From contig PABK01000034.1 in NCBI GenBank assembly GCA_002699145.1, forward strand, positions 1 to 64,000: 64,000 bases of DNA, written 5' to 3'. Every line of letters begins with the position of its first letter. Position 1 is the first letter of the stretch. Under the pieces are notes generated by a model. The model searched no databases. It saw only the letters and a program-made list of their open reading frames with translations, and was not told where the DNA came from. A program made the translations under genes and the position numbers. Of the stretch, positions 24,538 to 33,210 are shown in pieces. The stretch comes from Halioglobus sp. GTDB lineage: Bacteria; Pseudomonadota; Gammaproteobacteria; Pseudomonadales; Halieaceae.

Positions 24538-26124
24538 TCAGGGCGCGAAGATATCCGTGCCCGCGGCGTGGGCCTGGATCAGCTCGGCGTCGGCGCGCAG
24601 CAGGAAACCCCTGGCCACGGCATCCTCGGCCGCGGCGTTTACCGCCTCGATGTAGGCCGCGTTGCTCTCGTACAGCGAGCCCAGGGTCGCCGCGTCGAAC
24701 AGGAAGGTCGTGCCGGAGAGAAAGCAGAAATCCACCTCGTCGACGCTGATCTGGTCGATTTCATCGAAGTTGGGTTGCGGTTGTCCCTCGCCTGACAGCA
24801 CGGCGATGGGGGCGTCGACATAGGGGGTGCGGATGCCTCCGCGCACGTTGCCCAGCGCGTCCAGGCGGAAGGCCGCTGCATCGCCGTCCACTGCCAGACG
24901 TTGCGCCCGCGGCGGCGCCACGCCTTCGCTCACCCAGGTGTTCAGGGCGGCGATGGCCGCCTTGGCGACCCAGTGCTGGGGGCCCGCGTTGACTGGCACG
25001 GTGCAGCTGATGATGCCCGGCACCGGGTCCAGTACCTCGATGACCGCGGCGACGGAGGGGTCGGTGCCGATGTCGAAGCGGTTGTCCAGGAAAGTATACA
25101 GGTCGGCGTGGGCGCTGCCGGCGACCTCCCACAGGCGGAAGTACTCGCTGTCGGGCTGGTTGCTGGGCCAGGAGCCGAGGATGAACAGGTCGGTTTCGGT
25201 CTGCAGCATCAGCACCGGCACGCCGAGGTCGTCGCGTACGCGCACAATCTCGGGTGTGGGCAGTTCCGGGTCGCCGAAGCCGCCCTTGAGCGGCGCGCTG
25301 CCCCCGGTGCGGCTGTGGATGAGATAGCCCTCGAACAGGGCGTGCAGGGGCGCGAAGGCATTGACGTAGGTGAGCAGCCGTCCGGCGGACTGTGATTCGC
25401 CGACGGCGATGAAGCGCTGTGGCTGCAGGCCGCCCCAGGGCGCAGCCGTGGCGGGCTGGCGCAGCGCCTGTGTGACCTGGGCGTAGATGTCGTAGGAGAA
25501 CGCGTCGCCAGGGTGTACCAGCGACGCGTAGCGGTCGTCGATGGGTGTGCCGGGAATGGTGGCCGCCGCGCTGCCGTCAACCAGGGCGTCCACGCCGACC
25601 TGCTGCGCGGATACCCCGACCCAGGCGTAGCCCGAGCGGATCAGTTCGGTGTGCAGCATGCCCCAGTCCGGCGCCGAGTCGAAGCCGGCGCTGACGTTGA
25701 GCCATTCCACGATGACCGTGCCGTTGAAAACTGCCGGGTCGGAGGGGCGATTGACCACGATGCGCGTGCGGTACTGCGCCTGCTCGTCCGCCTGTACCCG
25801 CCAGCGCCCGTTGGCTTGCAGCTCGTTGCTGTTGACGTAGGCACTGGCGGTGCCGGTGACGAAGTACTCCGCCTGTTCATAACCTACGCCGGGCAGGGAA
25901 AAAAAGGTGCTCACCAGCACCGGCGACCCGGAGACTGGTCCCTGTAGCGTGGCGGCCGGTACCGCGATGATGTTCGCATCGCCGGAGCCGGGCACGCCGA
26001 GGCTGCGGTGGACGTTGTCGCTGCCGTCGCTGCAGGCGCCCAGCAGGGCGCAGCCCAGGGTGAATAGCAGGGCGATTGCGGCTGCGTTGTTGCGCGAGCG
26101 GTAAGGGGTATCGGCAGGAAGCAT
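24538..26124 (-). CDS. Alpha/beta-hydrolase lipoprotein (Abhydrolase_10-like)
   Basis: The 528-residue product has a lipoprotein signal (LLFTLGCALLGAC). A hydrolase fold follows with the nucleophile elbow GESQSAGRL near mid-protein, a possible acid in ETDLF, and a His in WEVAGSAHADLY. The sequence TVIVEWLNVSAGFDSAPDW is typical of the large secreted hydrolase family placed in PF20091-type proteins, whose substrates are largely unknown. The ATG at 26124 is the first codon giving a signal peptide. It lies 79 bases after the SnoaL-like gene and is probably the last gene of the TonB-receptor operon. Confidence 0.75.
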   Translation of the reverse strand: MLPADTPYRSRNNAAAIALLFTLGCALLGACSDGSDNVHRSLGVPGSGDANIIAVPAATLQGPVSGSPVLVSTFFSLPGVGYEQAEYFVTGTASAYVNSNELQANGRWRVQADEQAQYRTRIVVNRPSDPAVFNGTVIVEWLNVSAGFDSAPDWGMLHTELIRSGYAWVGVSAQQVGVDALVDGSAAATIPGTPIDDRYASLVHPGDAFSYDIYAQVTQALRQPATAAPWGGLQPQRFIAVGESQSAGRLLTYVNAFAPLHALFEGYLIHSRTGGSAPLKGGFGDPELPTPEIVRVRDDLGVPVLMLQTETDLFILGSWPSNQPDSEYFRLWEVAGSAHADLYTFLDNRFDIGTDPSVAAVIEVLDPVPGIISCTVPVNAGPQHWVAKAAIAALNTWVSEGVAPPRAQRLAVDGDAAAFRLDALGNVRGGIRTPYVDAPIAVLSGEGQPQPNFDEIDQISVDEVDFCFLSGTTFLFDAATLGSLYESNAAYIEAVNAAAEDAVARGFLLRADAELIQAHAAGTDIFAP

Positions 26125-26203
26125 ATGCGCGTGTGACCTTTGTTTTTTTATCGTGGGCACAACAGCATACCTTGCCGGTAATCTGCGGTGAACCGCGCCC
26201 GGC

Positions 26204-26647
26204 CTACAGGCCCTGCGAGTTTTCCGGCAGGTAGGACTGGAAGACATCCCCCAGGTTCTGGTTGTCGTGGGCGGGTACCCGGTAATAGGTGCGGATGTCC
26301 ACCGAGCCGTCGTCGCCGAAGCGGTAGGTTTCCACGCTGTACTGCAGTTGCGCGCCATCGGGTCCCTCGAAGTGATTCTCCAGGCACCAGGCGACCTCGT
26401 TGGCGCATACGAATAGCGTGCCGGGCTGTATGCGAAAGCGCACTCGTGGCTGGAACAGGTCCCAGGAGTCCTCGCAACATTCCTGGAAACCGTGCTTGGG
26501 CGGCGTGCCCACCGGGTCTAGCATGGTGAAGCTGCCCGGCGCCACCCTGCGCCAGTTGTCGATCCACGCCTGTTTGTCACCGGCGTTCCACAACTCCGGG
26601 TAGTTCCTCGCCCAGTCGAGCAGTGCGTGTTTGTCAGGATAGGCCAT
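26204..26647 (-). CDS. SnoaL-like/NTF2-fold protein
   Basis: The 147-residue cytosolic protein has a SnoaL/NTF2-like pattern: an N-terminal helix with WNAGDKQAWIDNW, then a mixed sheet with VETYRFGDDGSVDIRTYYRVP. The family includes isomerases, dehydratases and non-enzymatic binding proteins, so the reaction cannot be called. AGGAG lies upstream of the ATG at 26647. It is sandwiched between a TonB receptor (46 bases upstream) and a secreted hydrolase, suggesting joint use of one imported compound. Confidence 0.7.
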   Translation of the reverse strand: MAYPDKHALLDWARNYPELWNAGDKQAWIDNWRRVAPGSFTMLDPVGTPPKHGFQECCEDSWDLFQPRVRFRIQPGTLFVCANEVAWCLENHFEGPDGAQLQYSVETYRFGDDGSVDIRTYYRVPAHDNQNLGDVFQSYLPENSQGL

Positions 26648-26693
26648 GGTTTTTCTACTCCTGTGTGAAAGGCGGGCGCCGCGGTCCGGCAAG

Positions 26694-28946
26694 CTAGAAA
26701 TCGTACCGCAGTTCCACGCCAAAGGTGCGATTGGCGTACTTGGGTACGCGGTGTATGTAACCGTGCTGCATGACCTCGTTGCCGTGCGCGAATATCAGGG
26801 TGGCGTAGTTCTCGTCGAACAGGTTCTTGACGAAGGCCGTGACGCTGTAGCCGTGCTCCGTGCCGGCCACGGCGATTCTTGCGTCGACCACCGTGTAGGC
26901 GTCCTGCTGTGTGTACGGGTCCTGGGAGATTTCGTACAGGACATCATCCTGGGCGCGCAGGTCGGCGGCGAAAACCAGTTCCATGGGCGCCGCGCGCAGC
27001 GCCAGGCGGTATTCCGTGTTGAGCGTCAGTTTCCACTCGGGCGTATAGGGAAGCTGGCCGCCGGAGAGGTCCTGGAAGCCTTGCGGACAGTCGCCGCGAA
27101 ACTTCTGCCCGTTGCTGCAATTGCCGCGCGGGTAATCGTCTATGCTGCCGTCGGTGTAGGCGAAGCCGCCACCGAGGGTCCAGTTGTCCAGTGGTCGCGC
27201 CAGGAACTCGATCTCCACGCCTTCGGTGGTCACCTCCCCGGCGTTCACCAGCACGAAACTGCCCGGCAGCAGGTCGTCCGGGTCGTCGACCAGGGCCTGT
27301 GCCTGGAAGTCCTGGTAACTGGCGTGGAACAGCGCCACGTTGACGATCAGGCGATTGTCCAGCCAGGTGGATTTCAGGCCCAGTTCCCAGGCATCGGAGG
27401 TTTCCGGTTCGGCGAAACTGCCGCCGGCGATCACCGCGGTGTCGAAGGCCGGCCCCTTGTATCCCTCGGTGTAGCTAAGGTAGGTCATCGCGTCGTCGCT
27501 GAAGTCCCACTGCAGGGCGACTTTTGGCGAGAAGTCGTCCTCGCTGACGCTGTTGCGCACCTCGCCCTCCGGGCCGAAGATCAGGTTGTCGGTGCCCGTG
27601 GCCACGGTGTGAAAATCGAGATCGTCCTGCGTGTAACGGCCGCCGAGCGTGAGCAGCCAATGCGGGGCGAAGAGGTAGCTGAGTTCGCCGAACAGGGCGA
27701 GGTTTTCGCTGTCGACCTGCGTACGTGTCACGCGCGTGGTCGGCGGCAGCAGGGGGCTGAGCAGCGCGGTGGTGGTGTCGTTGCCCGACTCGTGCTGCTG
27801 GTCGAAGTAGTAGGCGCCGACCACGAAGTTGCCCCAGTCCGCGGGCGCCGAGGCCAGCCGCAGTTCCTGCGACACCTGCTCCTGTTCGGTTTTCGGCGGC
27901 ACGGGAAAACTCAGGGCCAGCGGGTTGCTCGGGCGGTTGTCCAGGTCGACGATGCCCTGGCTGTTCCATTCGCGGTACGCGGAGATCGAGGTGAGCGTGT
28001 AGTCGCCCAGTCCCCAGTTCAGAGTGAGCGCGTGTCCGCTGGCGTCGATGTCGGAGAAAGTGCGCTGGTCGTTGTTGACGTCCTGGTTTGAGCTGGATGG
28101 CACCACGGGCAGTTGTTCCCGCAGCAGCGCATCCTGGGCAGGGGAGGGCATGATGGATCGTACAGACAGGGCGGTGCAATCGCAGTCGCGCTCGCTGTAG
28201 TCGCTGCTCCACAGCAGTTCCAGCTCCCCGGTGGCCTGCCACAATAGCTTGCCGCGCGCGGTATAGACCTCTGCGTCATTGACCTTGTTGCCGTTGTAGA
28301 CGTTCTCGGCGAAACCGTCGTCGTCTGTCGCCGAGCCGGTGAGTCGCCAGGACAGCTTGTCCCCCAGTGGCCCGGACAGCGTACCGTTCAGCCGGTACTC
28401 GTCGTCCTCGATGGCAGTGGCGGCCAGCGTGCCACTGAACTCCGGTGTAGGGTCGCGGGTGATAATGTGGATGACGCCGCCGGAGGCGTTCTTGCCGTAC
28501 AGCGTGCCCTGCGGCCCGCGCAACACCTCGACCCGTTCCAGGTCCACCAGTTCCACGAAGGCCATGCCCGAGTTGCCCATCACCACGCCGTCGAGCATGG
28601 TCGATACGCTGGGCTCCACCGACGTATTGAGCGTCTGCGTGCCGATGCCGCGGATATTGAAGGAGGAGGTCGCCGGGCCGGAACTGGCCTGGACGTTGAG
28701 GGTGGGAACCAGCCGGCTCAGCTCCGCCGCGTTGCGTAACTGCGCCTCGGCGACCGCCTTGCCGGAGATCAGGGAGACGCCCACCGCCACGTCCTGCAGG
28801 TTCTGTTCGCGCTTGCGCGCGGTGACGACCAGTTCCTCCAGCAGCCCCTCGCCGCTGCCTGGGGCCGGCTGTGCGAGGGTGCTTGCCGGCAGCGCGCTCA
28901 CGCCGGCGAGCACGGCCACACACAGGTGGTTCGCTGTTATTGTCAT
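26694..28946 (-). CDS. TonB-dependent outer-membrane receptor
   Basis: The 750-residue product has a signal peptide. A TonB-box-like ELVVTARKREQ is followed by a plug domain (LQDVAVGVSLISG, NIRGIGTQ, VEVLRGPQGTLYGKNASGGVI) and a C-terminal 22-strand barrel ending in ELRYDF. The RKREQNLQDVPV-type plug belongs to the receptor class abundant in sphingomonads and marine Gammaproteobacteria that take up hydrophobic or aromatic compounds. The ligand is unknown. AAGGTGAG precedes the ATG at 28946. It diverges from the fucosidase gene and heads an operon with the SnoaL-like and hydrolase genes. Confidence 0.92.
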   Translation of the reverse strand: MTITANHLCVAVLAGVSALPASTLAQPAPGSGEGLLEELVVTARKREQNLQDVAVGVSLISGKAVAEAQLRNAAELSRLVPTLNVQASSGPATSSFNIRGIGTQTLNTSVEPSVSTMLDGVVMGNSGMAFVELVDLERVEVLRGPQGTLYGKNASGGVIHIITRDPTPEFSGTLAATAIEDDEYRLNGTLSGPLGDKLSWRLTGSATDDDGFAENVYNGNKVNDAEVYTARGKLLWQATGELELLWSSDYSERDCDCTALSVRSIMPSPAQDALLREQLPVVPSSSNQDVNNDQRTFSDIDASGHALTLNWGLGDYTLTSISAYREWNSQGIVDLDNRPSNPLALSFPVPPKTEQEQVSQELRLASAPADWGNFVVGAYYFDQQHESGNDTTTALLSPLLPPTTRVTRTQVDSENLALFGELSYLFAPHWLLTLGGRYTQDDLDFHTVATGTDNLIFGPEGEVRNSVSEDDFSPKVALQWDFSDDAMTYLSYTEGYKGPAFDTAVIAGGSFAEPETSDAWELGLKSTWLDNRLIVNVALFHASYQDFQAQALVDDPDDLLPGSFVLVNAGEVTTEGVEIEFLARPLDNWTLGGGFAYTDGSIDDYPRGNCSNGQKFRGDCPQGFQDLSGGQLPYTPEWKLTLNTEYRLALRAAPMELVFAADLRAQDDVLYEISQDPYTQQDAYTVVDARIAVAGTEHGYSVTAFVKNLFDENYATLIFAHGNEVMQHGYIHRVPKYANRTFGVELRYDF

Positions 28947-29049
28947 TGCGCTCACCTTGTTATTTTCTGCGCCCAGCATAGGCGAATCTGCGGTGCTCCA
29001 CCACAGCCGCGAAGAGTGGTTTAATGTGTCAACTAATAAGGAGAACACC

Positions 29050-30549
29050 ATGCGAGAAACCCGCCGCCTTGTCCGCCCCACCTCCCTGTTGTTATTCCTC
29101 ACCCTCTTGCTGGGCGCCTGTTCGGACAACCTCGAGCCGCAGTTGCTTGAACGCACCCGCGACACACCTGAATGGTACGACGCGGCCAAGCTGGGCATTT
29201 TCATTCACTGGGGGCCGGCGTCGGTTCCCGCCTTTGCCGCCGGCAAGCCGCTGCAGCCCGGTGAGCTCGAAGAGATGCTGCTGCACGATGGTCAGCGCCA
29301 GGACCTGCCCTACGCCGAGTGGTACCTGTACGGCATGCGGCAGCCGGACAGCCCCACCGCCCGTCACCACCGCGCGGTCTACGGGGATGCGCCCTACCGC
29401 GATTTCGGCCCCGTGTTCGAGCGGCGCGTCAACGCCGACTGGGACCCTGCGGCCTGGGCGGAGCTGTTTGCGCGCAGCGGGGCGCGCTACGTGGTGCTGG
29501 TGACCAAGCACCACGACGGCTACACGCTGTGGCCCAGCGCGGTGCAGAACCCGCATCGCCAGGACTGGGGGTCGCAACGCGACATGGTGGGCGAACTGGC
29601 CCGCGCCGTGCGCGCGCGGGGCATGCGTTTCGGCACCTACTACTCCACCGGCCTGGACTGGAGCTTTCGCCTGGTGGCCGAAGGCGACCTGGTGCGCGAC
29701 ATGATGCGCAGCGCCCCCGCCGGCCAGGACTACGCCGACTACACACACGCGCACATGGTCGAACTGATAGACCGTTACCGGCCCGATGTATTGTGGGCGG
29801 ATATCGGCTACCCGTCGAAGGGACGCCTGGGTGAATTGTTCACTTACTATTACGACGCGGTCCCCGAGGGCGCGGTCAACGATCGTTGGGGCGGCGTGGA
29901 CAAGCTCGGCGGGCTGGCGCGGATTCCCGGCGCGGTGCCCGTGATGAAGGCCCTGGCGCGCTGGCTCACCGCCAACGCCGACCCGCTCGCCGACGACCCG
30001 GCGCGCATCGGCTTCAAGACCGCCGAGTACGACAGCCTCGATGGCATCGTGCCCTACAAGTGGGAGAGCACCCGCGGCCTCGGCGCCTCGTTCGCCTACA
30101 ATGCCGCGGAGACCGCGCAGGACATGCTCAGCGGCGACGAGTTGGTGAGTTACCTGGTGGATACCGTGGCCAAGAACGGCAACCTGTTGATCAACGTGGG
30201 CCCGGACAGTTTCGGCATGATTCCCGCCATCCAGCAGGTGCCGCTGCTGGGCCTGGGCGACTGGTTAGCGGTGAACGGCGAGGCGATTTACGGCACGCGT
30301 CCCTGGCGACGCTACAAGAACCAGGGCGGCCGCGAGTTGCGCTACACCCGTTCGGACGAGGCGCTGTACGCCATCGTCTACGGCGAGGTGGGCGCGGCCT
30401 TCACGGTAGAGAACCCCGGGCTGGAATGGCGTGACCTCGAGGTGCTCGGTGCGCAGGTGGAGAGCGTGGAAGAGGAGGGCGGCATGCTGCACCTGGCGCT
30501 GGACAGGTCACTGCCCGGGCCCGCCGCGGTGCTGCGCTTCAGTTTGTAG
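29050..30549 (+). CDS. GH29 alpha-L-fucosidase-family lipoprotein
   Basis: The 499-residue product has a lipoprotein signal (LLLFLTLLLGAC) and GH29 landmarks. These are KLGIFIHWGPASVPAF at the barrel entrance, ARYVVLVTKHHDGYTLW, and RPDVLWADIGYP carrying the expected nucleophile Asp. A further motif is LLINVGPDSFGMIP. It should cleave alpha-L-fucose from glycans outside the inner membrane. AAGGAG sits 5 bases before the ATG. It diverges from a TonB receptor across about 100 bases. No fucose-use genes adjoin, so it may serve in polysaccharide scavenging or in surface glycan trimming. Confidence 0.88.
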   Translation: MRETRRLVRPTSLLLFLTLLLGACSDNLEPQLLERTRDTPEWYDAAKLGIFIHWGPASVPAFAAGKPLQPGELEEMLLHDGQRQDLPYAEWYLYGMRQPDSPTARHHRAVYGDAPYRDFGPVFERRVNADWDPAAWAELFARSGARYVVLVTKHHDGYTLWPSAVQNPHRQDWGSQRDMVGELARAVRARGMRFGTYYSTGLDWSFRLVAEGDLVRDMMRSAPAGQDYADYTHAHMVELIDRYRPDVLWADIGYPSKGRLGELFTYYYDAVPEGAVNDRWGGVDKLGGLARIPGAVPVMKALARWLTANADPLADDPARIGFKTAEYDSLDGIVPYKWESTRGLGASFAYNAAETAQDMLSGDELVSYLVDTVAKNGNLLINVGPDSFGMIPAIQQVPLLGLGDWLAVNGEAIYGTRPWRRYKNQGGRELRYTRSDEALYAIVYGEVGAAFTVENPGLEWRDLEVLGAQVESVEEEGGMLHLALDRSLPGPAAVLRFSL

Positions 30550-31252
30550 CGCCCTGGCCCGCCGCGGCGGCTTGCTCCGCCGCCGGACGGTAAGCACTGA
30601 AATCGACCACGACGCGCTTGTCGAAATCCTGCACGAAGCCCGCCGTTCCCACGGCGCGCGATTCCATGCGCTGCAGCAGGCGCGTGCCCTGCTCATCGTG
30701 AAACTCGAAGCTCAGCCGGTATTCGTCCATGGTGACCGAAATTGCGGGGGAGAACGCCTCGCTGTTGAACACCTCGATGCGGGTCACCTCCCCCGACTGC
30801 GTGTCCAGCACCAGGGCGCCGCGCAGCGTGTCGCGCGCCTCCTCCAGAGACTGTATGTTCGGTATGAAACTGTAGTTGGCGGCGCTGTCCTGGGTGCCCT
30901 GCCATTGCAGGCTGGCCAGGTCCACCAGCTTGCCGTAGCCGGCCTGGGGGTCGCGCTCGTCGACGCGTTTTTTCTCCTGCTTGCGAAATGCCTGTCGCTG
31001 CTCGGCAGAGGCGGGTTGGTCGTCAATGCTGGCCAGGGTGCGCTGCTCATAGGGCGGGCGCGTCGGGTCGTGGTGTATGACGCGTCGCTGGTCGTTTTCC
31101 TGCACGTGCATGGTGAAGAACCAGCGCTCATCCTGGTCCGCGGCATCCAGGCGCTCCAACGCCGCCTGGATGTCTGCAGCGCTGAACGGTTCGGCGCATA
31201 CCGCCGGCGCCAGCAGCGCCAGCGACAACAGGGTGGCGCCGGCGCGTGTCAT
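30539..31252 (-). CDS. Secreted protein of unknown function
   Basis: The 237-residue product has a Sec signal peptide (LLSLALLAPAVCAEP). The body is charged and mostly without recognisable motifs. The centre (GALVLDTQSGEVTRIEVFNSEAFSPAISVTMDEYRLSFEF) has the alternating strand pattern of LolA/outer-membrane-lipoprotein-sorting-like folds, but this is weak. It overlaps the fucosidase stop by 11 bases, tail to tail. It starts 28 bases after the Coq4-like stop, so it may be co-transcribed with that gene. Confidence 0.6.
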   Translation of the reverse strand: MTRAGATLLSLALLAPAVCAEPFSAADIQAALERLDAADQDERWFFTMHVQENDQRRVIHHDPTRPPYEQRTLASIDDQPASAEQRQAFRKQEKKRVDERDPQAGYGKLVDLASLQWQGTQDSAANYSFIPNIQSLEEARDTLRGALVLDTQSGEVTRIEVFNSEAFSPAISVTMDEYRLSFEFHDEQGTRLLQRMESRAVGTAGFVQDFDKRVVVDFSAYRPAAEQAAAAGQGATN

Positions 31253-31280
31253 GCGCGATACGCGCGTGGTTTTAGCGCGC

Positions 31281-32318
31281 TCACTGCGCCACCAGGGGCG
31301 GCGTCGTCACTGTCGAGCGACGCAGCTGGCTCGCCCAGCGCACTACTTGCAGACCCAGGCGCAGTTTGCGCCACAGGCTGCCCTGTGCCGCGGCCTCCAT
31401 CAGGTCGGGGGGGAATACGCCCTGGTAGTGGTTGATGCCGTAGCGAGCGCGGATGTCCGGCAGGGAATTTTCCCACTCCTGCTCCCACTCGATATCCATC
31501 ATCCAGGGCGTCCGCCGCCCATGCTGCCAGCCCTCGTTGATGACCTGCATCAGCACCGCAAAGCTCCGCGGCTCCTTGAACGTGCCGATGGCCATCACGG
31601 CGGCGAGAAACATTGAGGAATAGTTGTGGCCGAACTGCGCCAGCTGGAAAGAGGAGATGGCGATCTCGCCCGTGCCGGTGGTCTCGTACCCGGCCACCAG
31701 GTGCCATACCTCGTGCATTTGCAGTATGCGCGCATTCAGGTAATGCAGCACGTGGGGCAACTGATCGAGCCCGATGGCGTCGCGTTGCAGCACCTCGGGG
31801 TCGTAGCCGTTGTCGATGATCAGCCGGTACAGCGCGTGGCCCAGGCTGTCCGGGGGGCAGCGCTGCAGCACCGCCATATCGGTATAGCCGGGTATGTCGC
31901 GGCTCAGGGCGGCCTGCGCGCCGGGGTGATTGCGCGCGTGATTTTCCGCCAGGGGACCGAAGTCCTCGTGCAGGGCCGCGCCCAGGGAGGCTACCGCCTC
32001 GGTGATCGTGAGCGCGTCGTAGCCGTCGTCGTGACCATCCACCACGGCCCAGAACGCCTGCCAGAAACTGTCCTCGATCGGGGCCTCGGCAAGGCCTGTC
32101 GGCACCGGCGGGGTGGGACCGCTGCCCAGCCAGGCGGAGGCGATGTTGTCCCACACCGCCTGGCAGGCGTCCGGGCAGGCGAAAGCGGCCCAGGCCACGG
32201 CGGCGGTCATGCGCAGGCGGCCCTCGCCGCTGCCGCGCCTGGCGGCCGCCACCGCCTGCGCGATGTCCTGCGCGCTTGTGTGACAGGTCAATGCCTGCAG
32301 TTGCTGCCTTCGATCCAT
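31281..32318 (-). CDS. Coq4-family protein
   Basis: The 345-residue product carries the Coq4 signature: HEVWHLVAGYETTGTGEIAISSF in mid-protein, with histidines and a Glu expected to hold a metal. QFGHN and the helical C-terminus are also typical. In mitochondria Coq4 acts in ubiquinone-ring oxidative decarboxylation. Bacterial members outside ubiquinone operons are common and of uncertain role. GGGAG precedes the ATG at 32318, and a longer frame upstream lacks a good ribosome site. The upstream region carries repeated TTGGTCAAA elements. Confidence 0.8.
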   Translation of the reverse strand: MDRRQQLQALTCHTSAQDIAQAVAAARRGSGEGRLRMTAAVAWAAFACPDACQAVWDNIASAWLGSGPTPPVPTGLAEAPIEDSFWQAFWAVVDGHDDGYDALTITEAVASLGAALHEDFGPLAENHARNHPGAQAALSRDIPGYTDMAVLQRCPPDSLGHALYRLIIDNGYDPEVLQRDAIGLDQLPHVLHYLNARILQMHEVWHLVAGYETTGTGEIAISSFQLAQFGHNYSSMFLAAVMAIGTFKEPRSFAVLMQVINEGWQHGRRTPWMMDIEWEQEWENSLPDIRARYGINHYQGVFPPDLMEAAAQGSLWRKLRLGLQVVRWASQLRRSTVTTPPLVAQ

Positions 32319-32379
32319 GTCGATCTCCCGGCCCTGCCGCACGGCGCCTGTCTGTGTGCCGGGCCTGTTAGAATTCTCG

Positions 32380-32427
32380 TTGGTCAAATAGTATACGCCT
32401 CCATGGCTGAATGACCAGTTGGTCAAA
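32380..32427. promoter_or_regulatory. Operator candidate: two TTGGTCAAA repeats and TGACCA-N2-TGGTCA palindrome
   Basis: TTGGTCAAA occurs at 32380-32388 and again at 32419-32427, 39 bases apart. The second copy is half of a palindrome, TGACCAGTTGGTCA, at 32412-32425. They lie between the divergent Coq4-like and NodB genes. Dyads of this size are typical of TetR- or GntR-type repressors acting on lipid or aromatic metabolism. No regulator gene adjoins. Confidence 0.6.
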
Positions 32428-32500
32428 AATGGGCGCGGCGCCCTGTGCGCGGCGCAACGGCCGGGCTGTACCCGGCCCGCGACAACAAGGATGGTCCCCC

Positions 32501-33199
32501 ATGCGCAGGTTCCTGGCTGTTACGCTGCTGCTCGCCCTAGGCGTTGTGGCCCTAGTGTCCTGGTGTTATGCGGGCGCCGTCACTGCGGTTGATACGGCGC
32601 ACAAGGTCGTGGCGCTGACCTACGATGACGGCCCCAACCCGCCTCATACGCAGGCCCTGCTCGCGCTGCTGGAGTCGCGTGGCGTGCGCGCCACGTTTTT
32701 CCTCAAGGGCGCCAATGCCGCCGCGTTTCCCGTGCTGGCGCGACAGGTGCAGCGCGCCGGGCACGAGATCGGCAACCATGGCTGGTCCCATAGCGCCATG
32801 TGGTCCCTCAACAAAACGCTCATGCGCGATGAGGTAGCTCGCACCGCCGATCTGTTGCACGGTGTCACCGGCATGCGCCCGGCGCTGTTCCGGCCGCCCT
32901 ATGGCATCCAGGGTCCCGGTCTCAGGCGCGCCCTGGCTGAACTGGGCCTGCCGTCCATTCTGGCCAGCGCGTCGGGCGCTGACTGGGAGGTCTTCGAGCC
33001 GCGGGCGATCGCCGACGCGATCCTGGCGTCGGTTGAGCCCGGCGGCATCATCCTGCTGCATGACGGTCATGGTGATGTGGACGACCCCCGGGCACAGGAC
33101 AGTCGTGCGGGCAGTGTCGAGGCCAGCGCGATCCTGATCGATGAACTGCGCAGCAGGGGCTACCGCTTCGTGACGGTCGGCGAGTTACTCGCGCTGTAG
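32501..33199 (+). CDS. Polysaccharide deacetylase (NodB domain), membrane-anchored
   Basis: The 232-residue product has an N-terminal membrane anchor or signal (FLAVTLLLALGVVALVSW) and a compact NodB domain. All key motifs are visible: ALTYDDGPNPPHT (base and metal Asp), GNHGWSHSAM (metal His pair), RPPYG, and ILLHDGHG. The length suits chitooligosaccharide or peptidoglycan N-deacetylases. AAGGA lies upstream of the ATG at 32501. It differs from the longer deacetylase at 9710-10720 in lacking a LysM-like region. Confidence 0.88.
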   Translation: MRRFLAVTLLLALGVVALVSWCYAGAVTAVDTAHKVVALTYDDGPNPPHTQALLALLESRGVRATFFLKGANAAAFPVLARQVQRAGHEIGNHGWSHSAMWSLNKTLMRDEVARTADLLHGVTGMRPALFRPPYGIQGPGLRRALAELGLPSILASASGADWEVFEPRAIADAILASVEPGGIILLHDGHGDVDDPRAQDSRAGSVEASAILIDELRSRGYRFVTVGELLAL

Positions 33200-33210
33200 C
33201 CGGAACAGGA

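Noticed and set aside
26646-28091. A 481-codon open frame on the plus strand
   Set aside because: It lies wholly antisense to the SnoaL-like and TonB-receptor genes and its translation has no domain-like pattern.
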